Source: Myxococcales bacterium (lineage in GTDB: Bacteria > Desulfobacterota_B > Binatia > UBA1149 > SPBQ01). Taken from it: 7,277 nt of DNA. Below the pieces are notes generated by a model. That model saw nothing but the letters and a program-made list of their open reading frames with translations. It was not told the DNA's origin and made no database searches. Of this stretch, positions 6,371 to 7,277 are shown piece after piece. The stretch is taken from assembly GCA_004525875.1 (NCBI GenBank), contig SPBQ01000110.1, forward strand, positions 1-7,277, written 5' to 3'. A program made the translations under genes and the position numbers. How positions within the stretch are numbered: the first letter of the stretch is position 1; every line of letters begins with the position of its first letter.

Positions 6371-7204
6371 ATGCCCTACGACGGATACTCCTGCCTTTCG
6401 GTCGAAGCGGCCGACGGCATCGCACGCGTCACGCTCGACCACCCTCCGATCAACCTGCTCGACATGGAGTTGATCGTCGAGCTCGACCGGCTCGGTCAGG
6501 AGCTCGAGGTTGATGACACGATCCGCGTCGTCGTTCTCCAGAGCGCCAACCCCGAGTTCTTCATCGCGCACGCCGACGTCACGCTCATCGAGCAACTACC
6601 GAAGGACGACCTCGATCGGCCGACCGAGCTGTCACTGTTCCACCAGATGGTCGAGCGCTTTCGCACGATGCCGAAGGCCACGATCGGCAAGATCGAGGGC
6701 ATCGCGCGTGGCGGCGGCAGCGAGCTGCTGCTCTCGCTCGACATGCGCTTCGCCGCGCTCGGCCAGGCCCTGCTCGCGCAGCCGGAAGTTGCGATCGGCA
6801 TCCTACCCGGCGGCAGCGGAACACAGCGGCTTCCCCGCCTGATGGGCCGCGGGCGCGCGCTCGAGGTGATCCTGGGCTGTGATGATTTTCCCGCCGATCT
6901 CGCCGAGCGCTACGGCTACGTGAACCGCGCGCTCCCGGCCGCTGAGATCGGTCCGTTCGTCGATGGCCTCGCTGCCCGCATCGCGTCGTTCCCCGCCGAG
7001 GCCATCGCACTCGCAAAACAGTCGGTGGCCGCGGCCGAGCCCGATCCGCGCCAGGGGCTGCTCGAGGAAGCCTGGTGCTTCAACCAGACGCTGGCCACCG
7101 AGGCCGCCCGCACGCGCATGCGGAAGTTCATGGAAGCAGGCGGTCAGACGCCAGAGGTGGAACGGGATATGGGAAAGCTCGCGGCCGCTCTGCGCGGCGA
7201 GTGA
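6371..7204 (+). CDS. Enoyl-CoA hydratase/isomerase (crotonase) family protein
   Basis: This 277-residue protein has the normal length for a crotonase, the family that acts on CoA thioesters through an oxyanion hole. It would typically add water across a 2-enoyl-CoA double bond in beta-oxidation or a related pathway. Landmarks include DHPPINLLD (23-31), IAHADV (65-70) for the first oxyanion-hole region with Ala68, and GIARGGGSELLLSLD (110-124) with oxyanion Gly115. Both glutamates known as catalytic in rat mitochondrial hydratase (Glu144 and Glu164) are matched, by Glu118 and by Glu139 in QPEVAIGILPGGSGTQRLP. This points to a hydratase, although isomerases and other crotonases cannot be excluded. 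The C-terminal helices extend from about residue 200 to the end. It lies downstream of the ferredoxin and small CxxC genes on the same strand, suggesting a link to acyl-CoA metabolism. The substrate is not known. Confidence 0.92.
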   Translation: MPYDGYSCLSVEAADGIARVTLDHPPINLLDMELIVELDRLGQELEVDDTIRVVVLQSANPEFFIAHADVTLIEQLPKDDLDRPTELSLFHQMVERFRTMPKATIGKIEGIARGGGSELLLSLDMRFAALGQALLAQPEVAIGILPGGSGTQRLPRLMGRGRALEVILGCDDFPADLAERYGYVNRALPAAEIGPFVDGLAARIASFPAEAIALAKQSVAAAEPDPRQGLLEEAWCFNQTLATEAARTRMRKFMEAGGQTPEVERDMGKLAAALRGE

Positions 7205-7213
7205 AGCGCGCGA

Positions 7214-7277
7214 TCAACGCCAGCCGACTACGTCGTAGCCTCGGTCGGCGAGACATCTGTTGACGTAGCCCTTGAAC
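7214..7277 (-). CDS. Possible C-terminal end of a convergent gene, partial
   Basis: On the minus strand an open frame enters from the right edge and ends with TGA at 7216-7214, encoding FKGYVNRCLADRGYDVVGWR before the stop. Three quarters of the codons end in G or C, as in the neighbouring genes, and the peptide has a plausible protein-like composition. It would converge on the hydratase gene with 9 bp between the stop codons. Twenty residues are too few to name a family, and an open frame this short could occur by chance in GC-rich DNA. Confidence 0.4.
   Translation of the reverse strand, partial: FKGYVNRCLADRGYDVVGWR

Noticed and set aside
7228..7238. Palindrome CTACG-T-CGTAG
   Set aside because: A one-base centre cannot form a hairpin with these arms, and a repeat of 11 bp is easily explained by chance within a coding frame.
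7223..7249. Hairpin GCCGAC-N15-GTCGGC as a terminator after the hydratase
   Set aside because: The stem has only 6 bp with a long loop and no T-tract, and it lies inside the possible convergent coding end.

Overview
The window looks like chromosomal DNA from a high-GC, Gram-negative bacterium. Codons strongly favour G or C in the third position. The efflux genes encode an inner-membrane pump, a periplasmic adaptor and an outer-membrane channel, which implies a two-membrane envelope. The lineage cannot be fixed from one window. The RND pump subtype and the ferredoxin/crotonase neighbourhood would fit a soil or sediment lineage such as Myxococcota, Desulfobacterota, Acidobacteriota or Binatota, but that is inference. 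There are no mobile elements, CRISPR arrays, tRNAs or rRNAs that I can see.

The left three quarters (1-5244) is a minus-strand operon for a tripartite RND efflux system. It reads right to left: the RND permease (complete), the membrane-fusion (adaptor) lipoprotein (complete), and a TolC-like outer-membrane factor lipoprotein cut off by the left edge after 303 codons. The genes overlap by 8 and 4 bases, so they are probably translated in a coupled way. No regulator gene lies in the window and the substrate cannot be assigned. The permease carries an unusual set of charged residues in its proton-relay helices.

Positions 5245-5513 form a 269-bp divergent intergenic region. It holds a fair -10 candidate for the efflux operon and two short perfect inverted repeats that could be operators.

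The plus strand from 5514 to 7204 encodes a 2[4Fe-4S] ferredoxin-like protein of 186 residues, a 69-residue protein with a zinc-ribbon-like CxxC...CxxC pattern, and a crotonase-family enoyl-CoA hydratase that keeps both catalytic glutamates. The first two are 16 bp apart. The hydratase follows after 70 bp that contain a 13-bp tandem duplication. Together they suggest a small redox-plus-CoA-thioester module, for example electron supply and hydration in fatty-acid, aromatic or similar acyl-CoA breakdown, but the pathway is not shown by the sequence. At the right edge, the last 20 codons of a convergent minus-strand gene may be present.

Most of the window is ordinary. The most interesting items are the pump's proton-relay residues, the undescribed small CxxC protein beside the ferredoxin, and the RND-adaptor-OMF gene order.
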